A stretch of 64,000 nt of DNA. It comes from Streptomyces lincolnensis. GTDB lineage: Bacteria > Actinomycetota > Actinomycetes > Streptomycetales > Streptomycetaceae. Where the stretch lies: positions 221,298-285,297 of the forward strand of contig NZ_JAIHON010000014.1 in assembly GCF_021173675.1 (NCBI RefSeq). The letters are read 5' to 3'. Below the pieces are notes generated by a model that had not been told where the DNA came from, ran no database searches, and saw only the letters and a program-made list of their open reading frames with translations. Positions 62,337 through 64,000 of this stretch are shown here, piece by piece. The position numbers and the translations under genes were made by a program. Position 1 is the stretch's first letter; each line of letters starts with the position of its first letter.

Positions 62337-63362
62337 CTACCGAGCCGCGGTCACCGCGCTATCAGCAGCGGCCGGCAGCAGCCCGATCGCCCGATACGCG
62401 GCATCGACCGTCGGCCGGGCCATCGCCCGAGCTCTCTCCGCCCCATCCCGCAGCACCCCCTCCACATAGCCAGGATCCGCGCACAACTCCCTGTGCCTGT
62501 CCTGCACGGGCCTCAGGACCTCGACCACGGCCTCGGCGGTGTCCTTCTTCAAAGCTCCGTACGTTTCATATACACCGCTCAGCTCCGATGGGTTCCCACT
62601 CGTGCAGGCCGCGAGGATCTCCAGCAGATTCGCCACCCCCGGCCGCGACTCCCTGTCGTAGACGACCTCCTGCCCGCTGTCCGTCACGGCCCGCATCACC
62701 TTCTTCCGGACGACGTCCGGCTCATCGAGCAGATAGACGATCCCCGGACCGGAGTCGTCGGACTTCCCCATCTTCGAAGCCGGATCCTGAAGGTTCATGA
62801 CTCGCGCGGCCACTTTCGGCACCGTGGACCTGGGCACCACGAACGTATGTCCGTACCGCTGGTTGAACCGCACCGCCAGATCCCGCGACAGCTCCACGTG
62901 CTGGGCCTGGTCGTCCCCGACCGGCACCTCGTCGGTTCCGTACGCCAGGATGTCCGCCGCCATCAGCACGGGATACGTCAGCAGCGACAGCCGCACGCTC
63001 CCGCCGCGCTCCCTCTCCCGGACGGCCTTCTCCTTGTACTGGATCATCCGCCGCATCTCGCCGTCCGTGGCCACGCACTCCAGCAGGTACGACAGGCGCG
63101 CATGCTCGTCCACATGACTCTGCACGAACAGGGTGCACAGCTCCGGATCCAGCCCCGACGCCAGCAGCAACGTCGCCGCCTGCCGACTCAGCCGCCGTAC
63201 CCGCGCCGGATCGTGGTCCACGGTCAGCGCGTGCAGGTCCACGACACAGAACAGCGCGTCGGCGCGGTGCTGGTCGACGGCGGCCCACTGCCGCATGGCT
63301 CCCAGGTAGTTCCCCAGCGTCAGGTGCCCGGTCGGCTTGACCCCGCTGAATACCCGCGTCAT
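62337..63362 (-). CDS. trpS: Tryptophanyl-tRNA synthetase (auxiliary, TrpRS1 type)
   Basis: This 341-residue class I synthetase has the HIGH-like GHLTLGNYLGA and the KMSKS-like KMGKSDDSGPG. It starts MTRVFSGVKPTG with AGGAGG just before the ATG. The position and the Trp-codon leader match the S. coelicolor TrpRS1 gene that is induced by indolmycin or Trp shortage through attenuation. Position 9 is Lys where many bacteria have Gln; I recall that changes here are linked to indolmycin tolerance, but this is not certain. A second, housekeeping TrpRS would be elsewhere. Confidence 0.95.
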   Translation of the reverse strand: MTRVFSGVKPTGHLTLGNYLGAMRQWAAVDQHRADALFCVVDLHALTVDHDPARVRRLSRQAATLLLASGLDPELCTLFVQSHVDEHARLSYLLECVATDGEMRRMIQYKEKAVRERERGGSVRLSLLTYPVLMAADILAYGTDEVPVGDDQAQHVELSRDLAVRFNQRYGHTFVVPRSTVPKVAARVMNLQDPASKMGKSDDSGPGIVYLLDEPDVVRKKVMRAVTDSGQEVVYDRESRPGVANLLEILAACTSGNPSELSGVYETYGALKKDTAEAVVEVLRPVQDRHRELCADPGYVEGVLRDGAERARAMARPTVDAAYRAIGLLPAAADSAVTAAR

Positions 63363-63436
63363 CTCTCTCCTCCTGGTCGGGCCCGCCGACCTCGCCGGCC
63401 GGTTGCCCCTCAGGAGTGCTGGAGGGAGACACAGAA

Positions 63437-63459
63437 ACGGCCGCCGAGGCGGCGGCCGT
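63437..63459 (-). terminator. Attenuator terminator hairpin of trpS
   Basis: On the minus strand ACGGCCGCC, a five-base loop GCCTC and GGCGGCCGT form a 9-bp stem followed by TTCTGT. Together with the leader hairpin at 63479-63496 it forms mutually exclusive structures in the trpS leader. Confidence 0.75.
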
Positions 63460-63478
63460 CGAGTGCGTACGTGAACTC

Positions 63479-63496
63479 GGCCGCCGTCAGGCGGCC
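63479..63496 (-). promoter_or_regulatory. Pause/antiterminator hairpin overlapping the Trp leader stop
   Basis: GGCCGCC, four bases, GGCGGCC pair across the leader peptide stop codon. The downstream GGCGGCC arm can also pair with the GGCCGCC of the terminator stem at 63437-63459, giving the antiterminator when the ribosome stalls at the Trp codons. Confidence 0.7.
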
Positions 63497-63528
63497 CACC
63501 ACTGCTGGGTGCACGTACGCGTAGTCAT
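63487..63528 (-). CDS. Trp leader peptide of trpS
   Basis: A 13-residue peptide MTTRTCTQQWWAA has two adjacent Trp codons three codons before the stop. It lies 124 bases before trpS and its stop codon sits inside the first hairpin. This is the classic arrangement of ribosome-mediated attenuation, as reported for the trpRS1 gene of S. coelicolor. Confidence 0.85.
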   Translation of the reverse strand: MTTRTCTQQWWAA

Positions 63529-63569
63529 GGAGCTCAGCGTACGCCTCCCGAGCGCCGCCCGGACCGGAG

Positions 63570-63598
63570 TTGACACACCCCGGGCCCGTACGTAGTGT
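63570..63598 (+). promoter_or_regulatory. Strong sigma-70-type promoter, rightward
   Basis: TTGACA (63570-63575) and TAGTGT (63593-63598) are separated by exactly 17 bases. The direction is away from trpS and toward the right edge, so this is probably the most distal of several promoters of the rRNA operon. Confidence 0.65.
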
Positions 63599-63780
63599 TC
63601 TCCGAGTTGTCCGACGTGAGCTCCGACTTCGGTCGGTCCCCGGACAGCCATTCCGCAAGTACCAGCCAACACTCGACGACAGTGTTCTGCCGTCGCGCCA
63701 TTGGCATGCGTATTTACGAAATGAGGAATCCGCGTTCGAAAGGACGCAGCCCCCGATTAGCTCGGGAGCCGGGAATCCGC

Positions 63781-64000
63781 TAAAGTCTCACTCGTCGGAA
63801 CGGCCCAACAGCCGGGAAGGCGGCCCCCTTCTGACGGGGAGTCAGGCCCGAAAGGATCTGATAGAGTCGGAATCGCCGGAAAGGGAAACGCGGAAGCGGG
63901 AACCTGGAAAGCACCGAGGAAATCGGAACCGGAAACGGTCTGATAGAGTCGGAAACGCAAGACCGAAGGGAAGCGCCCGGAGGAAAGCCCGAGAGGGTGA
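63781..64000 (+). promoter_or_regulatory. Tandem rRNA promoter and leader region
   Basis: Three -10-like elements (TAAAGT 63781, TAGAGT 63862, TAGAGT 63944) are spaced 81-82 bases apart. A 16-bp direct repeat TCTGATAGAGTCGGAA occurs at 63857-63872 and 63939-63954. The purine-rich sequence up to GAGAGGGTGA at the edge matches the leader that precedes the 16S gene in Streptomyces rRNA operons as I remember it. The 16S gene itself is not in the window. Confidence 0.75.

Noticed and set aside
63363..63600. T-box riboswitch for trpS
   Set aside because: No T-box consensus is seen; the two-Trp leader peptide with alternative hairpins explains control better.

Overview
This 64 kb window is high-GC actinobacterial chromosome, almost certainly from a Streptomyces. 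The support is strong third-position GC, frequent GTG starts, 1-13 base gene overlaps, and marker genes such as lsr2, clpC, sigE-cseABC, a 374-residue DisA and a Streptomyces-type rRNA promoter region at the right edge. From memory, the gene order is collinear with the S. coelicolor core segment running backwards from about SCO3393 (nuoD2) to SCO3334 (trpS1). It is therefore mostly core chromosome with a few accessory insertions. I ran no database search.

Left part (1-14.9 kb): two PH-domain membrane proteins; an orphan NuoD-like subunit facing a MidA/NDUFAF7-type methyltransferase; a NarL-type two-component pair; a TmrB-like ATPase whose Walker A is split by an 8-base insertion; a DUF5937/ArsR regulator with a 29-bp inverted repeat in front; a PLP lyase; and the cofactor operon DUF2520-panC-nadB-nadC-coaX (pantothenate/CoA plus de novo NAD).

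Middle (14.9-32.6 kb): small and hypothetical genes, BlaI, ArgA, Lsr2, and clpC preceded by a near-consensus ClgR box. Then comes the most interesting accessory island. Two large NACHT NTPases with leucine-rich-like C-termini are encoded on the minus strand: one carries an intact-looking trypsin-like protease domain and the other a helical N-terminus. A secreted HAD phosphatase lies between them. These look like bacterial NLR-like proteins and are the best candidates for an undescribed defence or signalling system. They are followed by an M23 peptidase and a TetR/MFS pair with a large inverted-repeat operator, in which the MFS gene carries a frameshift.

Right-middle (32.6-48.3 kb): the cell-envelope stress operon sigE-cseA-cseB-cseC, mutY, a second NarL-type two-component pair whose kinase has an extra C-terminal domain, a PAP2 phosphatase, disA and radA (c-di-AMP and DNA repair), a sigma-like/zinc-finger/TM/BACON fusion, and a Ppx exopolyphosphatase.

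Right part (48.3-64 kb): a secreted GH92 mannosidase, a TIM-barrel isomerase with a TetR gene, ilvD, a PQQ-propeller Ser/Thr kinase divergent from a small SH3 protein across a perfect palindrome, a methyltransferase, a drug-type ABC pair with a palindrome at its start codon, proC, and trpS under a classic Trp-codon attenuator. The last ~430 bases hold tandem promoter-like elements typical of an rRNA operon whose 16S gene should begin just beyond the window.
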